This document shows positions 50,532 to 60,025 of a stretch of 64,000 bases of DNA, in pieces. The notes beneath the pieces were generated by a model that was not told where the DNA came from, searched no databases, and saw only the letters and a list, made by a program, of their open reading frames with translations. Source of the stretch: Bacillota bacterium (GTDB lineage Bacteria; Bacillota; UBA4882; UBA8346); NCBI GenBank assembly GCA_023429995.1, contig JAEZCE010000073.1:1-64000 (forward strand), written 5' to 3'. The position numbers and the translations under genes were made by a program. How positions within the stretch are numbered: the stretch's first letter is position 1; each line of letters opens with the position of its first letter.

Positions 50532-53048
50532 TTAGGGCAAATAAATACTGGCGGGTTTGATGTCTTTCTGATTGATGGCGCGACTATCGATTAAAATTTC
50601 TTTTTCTTCCCCCGGCAACAGATCAAAATACTCATCCGATAATTTCACGTCATCGCCAAGATTAAAATGAACCGCATGGGCATAATTATCGGTGGCAACA
50701 ACGAATCGGGTTATATTACCATCCTGCTTGAATTCTTTAATGCCCAAGTTGGCCGGGGCCAATTTTAAATCCCGGAAAGTATGCGTGCGAAGGGTCGCCG
50801 ATGCTATGTTCTTATTGTCCATTGGTTGGGCAAAGATAGTACCCCGGCTACAATCTTCGTCCTGCTTGGCGAATTCCACCAAAGTACGGCGCGAAAATGC
50901 CGCCAGTTCCACTTGACAACGTTGTGAATCCCTCTTAACCCCATCGAAGCTGACATAACCACATTCCAACGTAAACCCAACCGTTGTTGCAGTATCATTG
51001 ATACCCACAACTTTGATCTTTTCTCCGCTTTCACGCATAATCAATTTCAAGTGTGCGAAAGCCCGCTTCACAAAATAGTAAGATGGTTTCCGTTTCAAAT
51101 AATAATCAATAATGGTCCAGCCAACTTCGCCCCAGCAGTCATTGTACATCCAGAAAAGACTACCCCAGCAGTTTTCTTTAAACCGAATGGCTTCCAATGA
51201 ATATCCCAGCATCAAGCCATGACAGAGGCAGCCATAAAACAGAAAATCCTGAATGCTTAAATTCTGAGGATCTACATAGTGTTTCGCAATACCGGCGGCA
51301 ACAGTATCCTTCTCAAAAGTATTGCTGTGATGTTTCCAGATAGCGCTATTCCTGTCTAATGGGGCGCCGGCCATATATTTCAGCGTGGACGATATACAAG
51401 AGGGTCCGATACAACCATACTCGGTAATGAACTTGGCGGAAATTTTGTCATACTCCTCGGGAGTAATCCGCTTTTCCATATCTTCACCCATAGTGCATTC
51501 ACGCCAATGATGTCGATCGCCGATATCGTTGCCGTTGGGGTCTTCCCCGCCATAAGGCGAACAATTCCAATAGGGAATTTCCGGGCAATTTCTATAAATA
51601 ACCTTTGGCGCTATCTTGTTATAGCATTCCGCTCCTCCGAAAAAGTCCGGTGCTCCACCCCACCAATCATTAAACCCCCAATGATTCTCATTGCAACCGC
51701 ACCATAACGCAATACAGGCGTGATTCCGCAAATGGCGGGTCTGATAGTCCAATTCCTTTTCAACCTCATTGCGGAACCACTCTAAATAGTCAGGATACAA
51801 GGCGCAGGCGAACATCAGATCATGCCAGAGCATAATCCCATATTCATCGCATTTTTCATAAAAATTCTCCTGTTCATACAATCCGCCGCCCCAGACGCGC
51901 ATCATGTTAAAATTAGCTTCCTTGGCCTCCAAAAGCAAAGTCTGGTATTTCTCATCACTGACCCGCGCATAAATGGAATCGGCTGGAATCCAGTTGCCTC
52001 CCTTGCAGAGAACCGTTACTCCGTTGATCTCGATGGCAAATTTGCGTTCTTTGTTATTGAGCTTTGTCAGATCAAGCTTAATTGTCCGGATACCGTATTT
52101 AAATTGGGAATATGTACTGGTAATCCCGGAAGCCGTTACCCGGGCTTTGACGGTATAAAGATTGGTCTCCCCCATACCATTGGGCCACCATAACTGGGGA
52201 GCGGGGATGTGGACCGTAAAATCGATTTTATTAAGGCCGGAACGTAATAACGTCTCTTCCCCCACCATGGCTACTGTTTTTCCGGCATAATCCATCTCGA
52301 ATTGAAAAGCGCCTTCCATGGTGGCAAACGGGTCAAAATTCTCCACTTCGATGGCAACTTTCAATACCGCGCTGTCTTTGGAAAGTGAATCCGTAACAAC
52401 CTGAACGGAACGGACCGCCAGTTTCGTCAGGGATTCAAGCCAAACGCTTTTAACAATACCGCAAGTTGGAATCCGGGGGCCCCAATCCCATCCATAAACA
52501 TATTGAGGTTTTCGCACAAAAGCCCGGCGCGCGTCTCCACGGTCCATATAACCCCGGATGTGCTCGGTACAAACGAAGTTTTTGATGGAGCCCAGATCGG
52601 AGTCGCTGAAATACTCCAAACCCGAACTCAATCTGACCAAAAGGACATTTTCGCCAACCTGGAGACCCTCTTTCACATCCATGGTAAAAGGATAAAACGC
52701 GCTTTTTTGATGTCCCAGATGAATTCCATTCAAAAAAATATCGGCTTCCGCATCCAGAGACTCTAAGGTTAATTCAAGGACATCCCCTTGGAGCAAGTCT
52801 TCACCAACCTTGAATACCTTTTTGAACCACCAGGACTTTTCCTCAATCCATTCGCTTAGATGATACTGATCCAACTCCAAGGGTTCTTTAATGATACCTT
52901 GAGCGATTAACGGCATATGAACATCACAAGGCAAATCCGCTTTGAGCCAGCCGTCGGTTTTCCGTGAGACGAGCGCATTCTTTTCAGGGCCGCAGGCCAG
53001 CTCTTCCCACCTGAGCTCCCAATCTTTGTTTAAATCAACTTTTGCCAT
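50532..53048 (-). CDS. beta-mannosidase, glycoside hydrolase family 2
   Basis: 838 residues. It hydrolyses terminal beta-linked mannose from mannooligosaccharides. The N-terminal jelly roll covers 1-190, then immunoglobulin-like and TIM-barrel parts. The acid/base is E454 in CGCNENHW and the nucleophile is E543 in ITEYGCIGP; VWGGGLYEQENFYEKCDE and LWHDLMFACALYP are the typical barrel words. No signal peptide, so it acts inside on imported sugars. It is followed by dehydrogenase and isomerase genes and preceded by an ABC transporter, and the set reads as a mannoside catabolic operon. Confidence 0.93.
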   Translation of the reverse strand: MAKVDLNKDWELRWEELACGPEKNALVSRKTDGWLKADLPCDVHMPLIAQGIIKEPLELDQYHLSEWIEEKSWWFKKVFKVGEDLLQGDVLELTLESLDAEADIFLNGIHLGHQKSAFYPFTMDVKEGLQVGENVLLVRLSSGLEYFSDSDLGSIKNFVCTEHIRGYMDRGDARRAFVRKPQYVYGWDWGPRIPTCGIVKSVWLESLTKLAVRSVQVVTDSLSKDSAVLKVAIEVENFDPFATMEGAFQFEMDYAGKTVAMVGEETLLRSGLNKIDFTVHIPAPQLWWPNGMGETNLYTVKARVTASGITSTYSQFKYGIRTIKLDLTKLNNKERKFAIEINGVTVLCKGGNWIPADSIYARVSDEKYQTLLLEAKEANFNMMRVWGGGLYEQENFYEKCDEYGIMLWHDLMFACALYPDYLEWFRNEVEKELDYQTRHLRNHACIALWCGCNENHWGFNDWWGGAPDFFGGAECYNKIAPKVIYRNCPEIPYWNCSPYGGEDPNGNDIGDRHHWRECTMGEDMEKRITPEEYDKISAKFITEYGCIGPSCISSTLKYMAGAPLDRNSAIWKHHSNTFEKDTVAAGIAKHYVDPQNLSIQDFLFYGCLCHGLMLGYSLEAIRFKENCWGSLFWMYNDCWGEVGWTIIDYYLKRKPSYYFVKRAFAHLKLIMRESGEKIKVVGINDTATTVGFTLECGYVSFDGVKRDSQRCQVELAAFSRRTLVEFAKQDEDCSRGTIFAQPMDNKNIASATLRTHTFRDLKLAPANLGIKEFKQDGNITRFVVATDNYAHAVHFNLGDDVKLSDEYFDLLPGEEKEILIDSRAINQKDIKPASIYLP

Positions 53049-53164
53049 ATTCGCAATCTCCTTAGCAATTTATTATTGCGGCTCTACTCTAGAAAATATT
53101 TTTAGTTCAAGTCTTCTGCATTCGAGATCCCAACACCGACAAGACAATAAAATCTTTCTCTATG

Positions 53165-53208
53165 TCTCTGCGTCTCTGTGGCTAAATTAATTGGCCACAG
53201 AGGCACCG
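53165..53208. repeat. CTCTGTGGC / GCCACAGAG hairpin element
   Basis: CTCTGTGGC and GCCACAGAG arms around TAAATTAATTG, preceded by CTCTATGTCTCTGCG. Similar to the element at 50484-50520. Lies in the gap between the permease stop and the beta-mannosidase start. Confidence 0.6.
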
Positions 53209-53285
53209 AGCTTAAGTTTCATCTTTTCAAATGGCCATCATCGACTGACCTTGACCTACCGCCCTAGCTGTGGGTCAACGACAAA

Positions 53286-54122
53286 TCAGCCTTTGACCGC
53301 TCCGGCTGTCATCCCTTCAATAATCTTTTTATAGAATAGCAAATAAGTGATTATTACCGGTAATATCGATATCACCAGCGCTGCCATGAGCTTGGTATAA
53401 TCAACCTTGTATACTCCCGCGAAATTGGCCAGCCCAACCGGTAAAGTTTTTAGGGCTTCACTTTTCGTCAGAACCATGGCGAATGAAAATTCGTTCCAGG
53501 ATGCCAAAAAGCTTAAAATGATCACCGTAGCCAGGACAGGACGGCATAACGGGAAGATAACCCTGGTCATGGTACGTCCGACAGAACAACCATCAATACA
53601 GGCTGCCTCATCCATTTCAACCGGTATCGTTTTGATGTAGCTTTCAAATAAAAAGATGGCCACCGGTAAACCAAAAGCAACATAAGGAGGAATCAATGTA
53701 AATCTGTTATCCAGCATATGAAATGACTTAAATTGAATAAATAACGGGATCAAAAAGCTTTGTACCGGGATTAACATTCCGGAGATAAAGAAGACATATA
53801 AAAGATTGCGTCCGCGAAAAGAAAAACGGGCTAAAACATATCCTATCACGACCCCCAGCAAGATGATGAAAGCCACTGAAAGGACAGTGGAAAAAAGACT
53901 ATTCCAAAAGTAACCCATGATCTTATATTTTTGGATCACATATAAATAGTTTGCAAATTGCGGATGGCTAGGCAAAGATATAATATTGACGCTAAATTCG
54001 GCCTGAGTTTTTAAAGACGAGTATACCAGCCAGACAATAGGAAAAACACAGGAAATGGAGAATATAGCGACCACTAAATTCATCATCGGGTGCAGCACGC
54101 TGTCAAGAAATTTTTTATTCAT
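53286..54122 (-). CDS. carbohydrate ABC transporter permease (MalG type)
   Basis: 278 residues with six membrane spans. The family EAA loop appears as MDEAACIDGCSVGRTMTRVIFPLC near residues 175-200 (cited in part), which contacts the ATPase. FPIVWLVYSSLKTQAEF at the N-terminus and GMTAGAVKG at the end are typical of MalG/YurM-type proteins. It forms the channel with the product of 54115-55002, whose gene end it overlaps by eight bases. No ATPase gene is in this operon; a shared MsmX-type ATPase is likely. Confidence 0.93.
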   Translation of the reverse strand: MNKKFLDSVLHPMMNLVVAIFSISCVFPIVWLVYSSLKTQAEFSVNIISLPSHPQFANYLYVIQKYKIMGYFWNSLFSTVLSVAFIILLGVVIGYVLARFSFRGRNLLYVFFISGMLIPVQSFLIPLFIQFKSFHMLDNRFTLIPPYVAFGLPVAIFLFESYIKTIPVEMDEAACIDGCSVGRTMTRVIFPLCRPVLATVIILSFLASWNEFSFAMVLTKSEALKTLPVGLANFAGVYKVDYTKLMAALVISILPVIITYLLFYKKIIEGMTAGAVKG

Positions 54123-55002
54123 AACGGCTACCTCCCATCATTTTACGGCTAATCAGGATTAGGGCCATGCTTAAAACGAAAATTCCGATGGCGATGGTGG
54201 AGCCGTAACCCAATTTAAGCATGGTAAATGTGTTTTTATAGGCATATAAGGACATGACGGTTGAGCTTTTGCCGGGACCGCCGAATGTCATAACAAAAAT
54301 ATGGTCAAACACTTTCATGTTACCGGCGATACAAAGAATCATCGCCACTTTGACACTATCCCAAATCAAGGGTAAGGTGATGTGAAAAAATTTTTTAGCG
54401 CCCTCGGCTCCATCAAGCTCGGAAACTTCATCGATTTCCTTCGGGATACCGGAAAGGCCGGCCAGAAAGATCACAACATAATAACCAATGTATTGCCAGA
54501 TTAAAGGAAGTGTCACCGTATACATGACCAGGCGCGGATCATCCAGCCAGGGTTGAATCAATGATTTCAGGCCAAGAGTCCTTAAGAGCCAATTAAGGAG
54601 TCCGTAATCATTGCTATAAATCATCATCCATACAAAACCGACCACCACCGCCGATAATACTGCCGGAACAAAAACGATGGCCTGGTGGATTTGTTTTAAT
54701 TTAAGAAAACGCGAAGAAAGAAATACCGATATCAGCAGGGCAATGCCAATCTGCCCGATGATGCACCAGACGACAATGAAGATATTATTTTTAAATGAAA
54801 ACCAAAAATCCGAGTCTTGAAGTAAATCCAGATAGTTCCGCATTCCCACAAATTTCATGATTATTCCGCCGCTCCAGTCAAAAAAGCTGTAGCGAAACGA
54901 TATGAAAAGCGGCAGAATCACGCAGAATGAATAAATAAGCGTACCGGGAATCAATAACCCCCATAAGACCCAGGATTTCGGCTTTTTCAAATGAGTTTGC
55001 AT
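54115..55002 (-). CDS. sugar ABC transporter permease (MalF type)
   Basis: 295 residues, six membrane spans. PGTLIYSFCVILPLFISF at the N-terminus, VFVPAVLSAVVVGFVWMM and the EAA loop EIDEVSELDGAEGAKKFFHI show a MalF/UgpA-type permease. Partner of the MalG-type protein; gene ends overlap. It lies about 90 bases after the binding-protein gene, with a strong stem-loop in that gap. Confidence 0.93.
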   Translation of the reverse strand: MQTHLKKPKSWVLWGLLIPGTLIYSFCVILPLFISFRYSFFDWSGGIIMKFVGMRNYLDLLQDSDFWFSFKNNIFIVVWCIIGQIGIALLISVFLSSRFLKLKQIHQAIVFVPAVLSAVVVGFVWMMIYSNDYGLLNWLLRTLGLKSLIQPWLDDPRLVMYTVTLPLIWQYIGYYVVIFLAGLSGIPKEIDEVSELDGAEGAKKFFHITLPLIWDSVKVAMILCIAGNMKVFDHIFVMTFGGPGKSSTVMSLYAYKNTFTMLKLGYGSTIAIGIFVLSMALILISRKMMGGSRYE

Positions 55003-55030
55003 GACAACCTCCGAAATGCCTTAATTAATG

Positions 55031-55061
55031 CTTTCTCCGGGAAAACATCTCCCGGAGAAAG
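55031..55061 (-). terminator. intra-operon stem-loop after binding-protein gene
   Basis: Perfect 12-base arms CTTTCTCCGGGA (55031-55042) and TCCCGGAGAAAG (55050-55061) between the binding-protein stop and the first permease start. No T-run follows, so partial attenuation or protection of the upstream mRNA is more likely than full termination. Confidence 0.6.
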
Positions 55062-55093
55062 AAAATTTATTGATAATGACTGAAAAATTAAAG

Positions 55094-56392
55094 CTAATTC
55101 GCTCTTTCATATTCCTTTTGAATCTTCTGGGCTAATTCTCCTGGAGTGGTCGCATTGATCAATAGATCTTGCAGCCCGGTATTCATCACTTCAATAACAG
55201 CCGGAGCTAATTGAATGTCATATATCGGCACCAGCTTGACTTTGGGTACCAGGTTGCTGTACTCGGAGAACAAAGGTAATAATTTGCTTTTATCGACATT
55301 CTTCACTGTATACGGAGGAGTAAAGTTGTTTTCCAGGCAAATCTTAGCGTAATCGGGGCCAGTAACGGCTTTAATTAAAGCTATGGCCGCCTTTCTCTTT
55401 TCTCCCTTTAAATTAGCGCTGACGTTCCAAGCCCATGCAGTACCTGCGGATGCCGTCATGGCTTCTCCCTTTCCCCCTTTAACAACGGGAATAACAGCCA
55501 ACCGTGTATTCGCAGCGATCGCCTTCGGTGCATCCGTACTAACCGAAGAAACCGCCCAGCTGCCTTCAAAAAACATCGCGGCTTTTCCATTGTAATACAA
55601 AGTCCGTTGTTGCCCATTATCGAGGCTGTTTAAATCCGTATTGAAAGCTCCGGATTTGGCCAAGTCCTGCATCTCTTTTAAGGCTTTTACAAAATTCGGG
55701 TCCGTAAATTTGGCGCCTTTTTTGTCGCGAATCTTCAAAAACCAATCGGTTCCTGTAAACCTGTCTCCCAAAGTGCTCAGGATACAAGATTCAGCAACCC
55801 AGTTGCCTTTATTGCCAAGGGCAATCGGAATATACCCGTTTTTCTTGAGTTTCAGGATTGCCGACTTAAATTCATCCCAAGTTGCCGGGAATGATTTTAT
55901 ACCGCATTTTTCAAAAATATCTTTGTTATAAAAAACAAGGGAAGTGATGAGCAATTGAAACGGTGCTCCGTAAATGTTATTGCCAATCCGGAAATCATCG
56001 AAAGCTCCGGGCAAAAACCCTTTTTTATAAGCCGGATCCCGATCAAGATCGGCATTCATCGGTTCAATCAATTTATTATTTACAAACGAAGAAACCCAGG
56101 AACCCTTGATTAAGAATACATCCGGTAACTCGTTGCCTGCAGCCAAGGTTTTGATTTTAGGTCCATATGTGTCTTGGTCAATTGCCTCTTCGGTAATTTT
56201 GATATCGGGATGACTCGCTTTAAACTTTTCCATCATTTCCCGGTAGGCTATAACATTGCCTTGACTCTTGTCCGCCTCCGTTAAAATGTGCATCAATGAC
56301 AGCTTAATGGGTTCAGCTGCATTAACGGCTTGAAATATCAGCAGCATAAAGCAAACCACCAGGAAACCTAATCTCCATGCATTTTTTTTCAT
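55094..56392 (-). CDS. extracellular sugar-binding protein (family 1)
   Basis: 432 residues with a signal peptide (AWRLGFLVVCFMLLIFQAVNAA) and no lipobox cysteine in that stretch. SBP family 1 words: LMHILTEADKSQ, FKASHPDIKITEEAIDQDTY, GNELPDVFLIKGSW, NIYGAPFQLLITSLVFYNKDIF and GKAAMFFEGSWAVSS. It captures oligosaccharide, probably mannosides given the operon's hydrolase. First gene of the leftward operon, divergent from the YesM/YesN pair that likely senses the same sugar. Confidence 0.92.
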   Translation of the reverse strand: MKKNAWRLGFLVVCFMLLIFQAVNAAEPIKLSLMHILTEADKSQGNVIAYREMMEKFKASHPDIKITEEAIDQDTYGPKIKTLAAGNELPDVFLIKGSWVSSFVNNKLIEPMNADLDRDPAYKKGFLPGAFDDFRIGNNIYGAPFQLLITSLVFYNKDIFEKCGIKSFPATWDEFKSAILKLKKNGYIPIALGNKGNWVAESCILSTLGDRFTGTDWFLKIRDKKGAKFTDPNFVKALKEMQDLAKSGAFNTDLNSLDNGQQRTLYYNGKAAMFFEGSWAVSSVSTDAPKAIAANTRLAVIPVVKGGKGEAMTASAGTAWAWNVSANLKGEKRKAAIALIKAVTGPDYAKICLENNFTPPYTVKNVDKSKLLPLFSEYSNLVPKVKLVPIYDIQLAPAVIEVMNTGLQDLLINATTPGELAQKIQKEYERAN

Positions 56393-56604
56393 TTTCTACT
56401 AGATGCCCCCTTTTTTGTTGATAAAACATTTATGATAAGCCTTATCATTGATTTTATTGTAATATGAACCCAAATTAAAAAATAGGTAACAATTCTATTA
56501 AAATATCCAAATTTTTGTTCCCTTCGGATACTTAACTTTTTATTCAATATCTGATACGCTATAATAAATACAGTCTTATGATACTTGGCGCGGGGGGGGT
56601 GAAG
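56393..56604. promoter_or_regulatory. divergent promoter region, mannoside operon / YesM-YesN
   Basis: TATAAT at 56560-56565 on the plus strand precedes the YesM gene. Two AT-rich blocks toward 56420-56480 could hold the leftward promoter. The AraC-type YesN protein may bind here; no motif is certain. Confidence 0.4.
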
Positions 56605-58404
56605 ATGATTAAGTTATGGAAAAAGCCCCTTTTGAAATTTTTCAGTCTACAATATAAAATATTGATTTTTTCCTTGATTTTGATTATCACCCCCCTGTTC
56701 ACTGTGGGTATTATTTCCTATCTCAAATCCTCCGAAATTATTGAAAAAAAAGTAAGCATTACTAACTTGAATACGGTTCAACAAATCGGCAGAAATCTTG
56801 AATTTATCCTTCAAGATGTTCACGATACTTCGCTATTTTTGTTTCAGGACAAGCAAATTCGCTGCTTTTTCCAACTATCGCCCAAGCTGCCTGCAATTTA
56901 TCTGCAAAAGCAGAAGCTCGCCACTGAAGAATCCTTAATTTATCTTTTATCTTCCAAAAAATATATCCATTCGATTTATATTAGAGGCTTTAACGGCCTT
57001 ACCATTGAAACCAAACATGCTTTATATGATATTGACCCCGGAATCGAACACCAAGTCATCGAACTACGCGGACGTTATCTTTGGGTTTCCAACCGGATTA
57101 TTGATTATAACCGTTCGGTCATCAACGCTTTAACTTTGTTCCGGGTGATGAATGATTTGGAATTTATCGACCGCCGCCTGGCCATTATCCAAATTAATAT
57201 CAATGAAGCGGAAATTGCCAAGATTTATGAAAATAAAACCATAAGCAAAGCAGGCTACTTTTTTATTATGGATCAGTACAACAAGGTGATTTCCCCATTA
57301 AGTAAAGATATTCTCAATCAACCGATCCAACCCGGTTTAATCGACAACAAGCTTTTAAACAAAAAAGAAGGCTTTTATGAAATCAAATCGGGGCATCAAG
57401 GTTTTTTAGTTACTTTCTATAAAATTGATGATGTCGGGTGGACCCTGATCAATATCATGCCCCTCAAAGAGCTTCTTAAAGAAAATTCGGTCATTCAAAA
57501 AGTGAACCTCCTGGTAATTGTTATCAGCTTTCTTGCCTGTATCGCCATTGCTTTACTATTTTCCAGCAAAGTCCTGAGTCCTCTTAAGCAATTGCGGACC
57601 CTGATGAAGAAAGTTGAAAACGAAAACTTCGATGTCAGTATTGAGATCAAGAGTAATGACGAAATTGCTTTACTCGGCCGAAGTTTTAATAAAATGTCGG
57701 CCCGCCTTAAAGAACTGTTAAACCAGGTCTATATTTCTCAAATCAAACAACGGGAAGCCGAACTTAAAGCTCTCCAGGCGCAAGTCAATCCCCATTTTCT
57801 CTATAACACTTTAGATACCATTTACTGGAGCAGCCGGCTGGAAAAAGCCCCGGAGACCTCGAAACTGGTCGAAGCCCTTTCAAAATTATTCCGATTAAGC
57901 TTAAATAGCGGAGATGAATTGACCACCGTTGGGAAAGAAGTGGAACATCTAAAAAACTACCTTACGATTCAGCAGAAACGTTATCAGGGAATGATCGACT
58001 TCGCAATAAAAATTTCTACAAATGAAATTCTTGATTGTAAGGTGGTCAAACTGGTATTACAACCCTTAGTAGAGAATGCAATCTATCATGGCATTGAAAA
58101 AAAAGGCCAACCCGGAAAGATTGATATTGAGATTTACCGCCAAAACAATCAACTGATTTATAGAATCTCCGATGACGGTAACGGTGCAGATGAAGACGAG
58201 CTTAACGGACTCCTTTCTCAAAAAGCCGGTGACAATAACCGCGGTTTTGGGATTCAAAATGTGAATGACCGTATCAAACTATACTTTGGTGCTGAGTTCG
58301 GCATCCGATTTTATAGTCAACCCAGTCAAGGAACGAAAGTCATTGTAACCCAACCTTATACCAAAGGGGAGACCTCTCATGCTGCGAGTGATGATTGTCG
58401 ATGA
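56605..58404 (+). CDS. sensor histidine kinase (YesM type)
   Basis: 599 residues from ATG 56605 behind a G-rich site; the frame opens nine codons earlier. Two membrane spans (near 14-38 and 300-322) flank an extracellular sensor domain of about 260 residues. HAMP linker follows, then His_kinase with the phosphorylated His in QVNPHFLYNTLDTIYW and an HATPase domain (ISDDGNGAD, RGFGIQNVNDRIKLYFG). It phosphorylates the YesN protein whose gene overlaps by 26 bases. Next to the mannoside ABC operon; probably senses its sugar. Confidence 0.92.
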   Translation: MIKLWKKPLLKFFSLQYKILIFSLILIITPLFTVGIISYLKSSEIIEKKVSITNLNTVQQIGRNLEFILQDVHDTSLFLFQDKQIRCFFQLSPKLPAIYLQKQKLATEESLIYLLSSKKYIHSIYIRGFNGLTIETKHALYDIDPGIEHQVIELRGRYLWVSNRIIDYNRSVINALTLFRVMNDLEFIDRRLAIIQININEAEIAKIYENKTISKAGYFFIMDQYNKVISPLSKDILNQPIQPGLIDNKLLNKKEGFYEIKSGHQGFLVTFYKIDDVGWTLINIMPLKELLKENSVIQKVNLLVIVISFLACIAIALLFSSKVLSPLKQLRTLMKKVENENFDVSIEIKSNDEIALLGRSFNKMSARLKELLNQVYISQIKQREAELKALQAQVNPHFLYNTLDTIYWSSRLEKAPETSKLVEALSKLFRLSLNSGDELTTVGKEVEHLKNYLTIQQKRYQGMIDFAIKISTNEILDCKVVKLVLQPLVENAIYHGIEKKGQPGKIDIEIYRQNNQLIYRISDDGNGADEDELNGLLSQKAGDNNRGFGIQNVNDRIKLYFGAEFGIRFYSQPSQGTKVIVTQPYTKGETSHAASDDCR

Positions 58405-59989
58405 TGAGCCGACGATTCGCCAGGGAATCATTGCTTCAATCGATTGGAGCCAATATGAAATTAAAATAGTCGGGGAAGCGAGCAATGGTAAAGAAGCTTT
58501 AGAAATTGCCCCCGGCCTTGACCCCCAAATTATCATTACCGATATCCGGATGCCGGTGATTGACGGGCTGGAATTGACCCGTGAGCTGAGAAAATTGCTG
58601 CCGGAAAGCAAGATTGTCATTTTAAGCGGCTATGATGATTTCGGCTACGCCAAACAAGCCTTGCGTTTGGGGGTTTGCGAGTATCTTTTAAAACCGGTTG
58701 GAGCTGAGGAGTTGATCGCTCTCTTATTAAAATTAAAAAATGATATTCAAGTGGAAACTGCCCAAAAGATTCAAGCGGAAAGCGCCCGGAAACTTCTTAG
58801 TGAAAATTTATTGTTGCTGCAATCAGAATTCATCCAAGCCACCCTCAAAGGAACGTTTAACGACCCTGATTTAGTATTACCAAAGGCGGCTCAATTGAAT
58901 ATCGATTTTACCGGACCCTTCTATCAAGTCGTCATTATCGACATCGATGATTATCTATTGCAAACCGAAGGCATGCCCGAAAAAGAGCAGGCCGCAATGA
59001 AGTCGGCGGTCTTAAACACAGCCCAAACAGTCCTCGCCTCAAAGGGGAGAGGACTGTTTGGCTTGAGTGAATTCGATTATTTAATCGGTTTGATCAATGG
59101 AACCCAAGCGGAAATGGATGCCATCCTGGAAGTATACCGGACAATTCAGGCGAAAATCAAACAAAGTCTCAAGTTAACGGTAACCTTTGGTATTGGACGC
59201 GCTTATGGAAAGCTTATAGAGATTCCCTGTTCCTATCGGGAGTCCACTGTATGTTTACGGAAAAAGATTTTCAAAGGGAAAGAGCAAATGATTGTCTTTG
59301 AGCCGGAATGGCTGCAGTTGACTACCCGCCCGCTGATCTACCCGACTGCAGATGAGAAAGAACTGCTTGGCCAGTTAAAATTGATGGAAAGCCAGCAGGT
59401 TACAGCGATCATTGAAAAAATTTTCAATCATTTATCGGCCGCCATTGCTGGTCCGGAAGACTTGAAAAGTTTCTGTGTCAAATTTATCATCATCGCCATG
59501 AATTCTTTAGAAGAACTCGGAGTTGATTTGGAAAAGCATCTTGGCAAAAATTTCGAACCCTACAAAGAGATTGATAAATATGAAACCCTCGAAGACATTA
59601 AGATATGGCTCAATAACTTATTGCAATTTTTCATCCATATTATCAAAGAAACCAAAAATGAAAAATATAAAGGTATCGTCAAGCTGGCCATTCAGTTTAT
59701 CCAGGAACATTATCATGAGGATATTAATTTGGCCGATATTACCAGCACGGTTTTTGTGACTCCCAATTATCTGAGCCGGGTATTTAAAGAGCAAACCGGT
59801 GAATCCCTCATCGACTGGCTCAACCGTTTCCGAATCGAGAAAGCAAAAACTTTGCTGCTTGACTTCCAAATCAAGATCTACGAAATAGCGGAAAAAGTCG
59901 GTTATAACGATTATAAATACTTCTCTCATATCTTTAAGAAATACACCGGGATGACGCCGAAGGAATACCGGGATTTAAATGCTACATGA
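58379..59989 (+). CDS. AraC-type response regulator (YesN type)
   Basis: 536 residues. Receiver domain 1-120: MIVDDEPTIRQG, IITDIRMPVIDG (phosphorylated Asp) and YLLKPVG. A middle region of about 290 residues follows. The C-terminal 100 residues are two AraC helix-turn-helix parts: INLADITSTVFVTPNYLSRV and IYEIAEKVGYNDYKYFSHIF, ending TGMTPKEYRD. It activates sugar transport genes when phosphorylated by YesM. The gene overlaps the kinase gene and points toward the second, convergent system. Confidence 0.93.
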   Translation: MLRVMIVDDEPTIRQGIIASIDWSQYEIKIVGEASNGKEALEIAPGLDPQIIITDIRMPVIDGLELTRELRKLLPESKIVILSGYDDFGYAKQALRLGVCEYLLKPVGAEELIALLLKLKNDIQVETAQKIQAESARKLLSENLLLLQSEFIQATLKGTFNDPDLVLPKAAQLNIDFTGPFYQVVIIDIDDYLLQTEGMPEKEQAAMKSAVLNTAQTVLASKGRGLFGLSEFDYLIGLINGTQAEMDAILEVYRTIQAKIKQSLKLTVTFGIGRAYGKLIEIPCSYRESTVCLRKKIFKGKEQMIVFEPEWLQLTTRPLIYPTADEKELLGQLKLMESQQVTAIIEKIFNHLSAAIAGPEDLKSFCVKFIIIAMNSLEELGVDLEKHLGKNFEPYKEIDKYETLEDIKIWLNNLLQFFIHIIKETKNEKYKGIVKLAIQFIQEHYHEDINLADITSTVFVTPNYLSRVFKEQTGESLIDWLNRFRIEKAKTLLLDFQIKIYEIAEKVGYNDYKYFSHIFKKYTGMTPKEYRDLNAT

Positions 59990-60025
59990 AGCGGGGTGAT
60001 TTAAATCATTTAATACTTTTTATGC

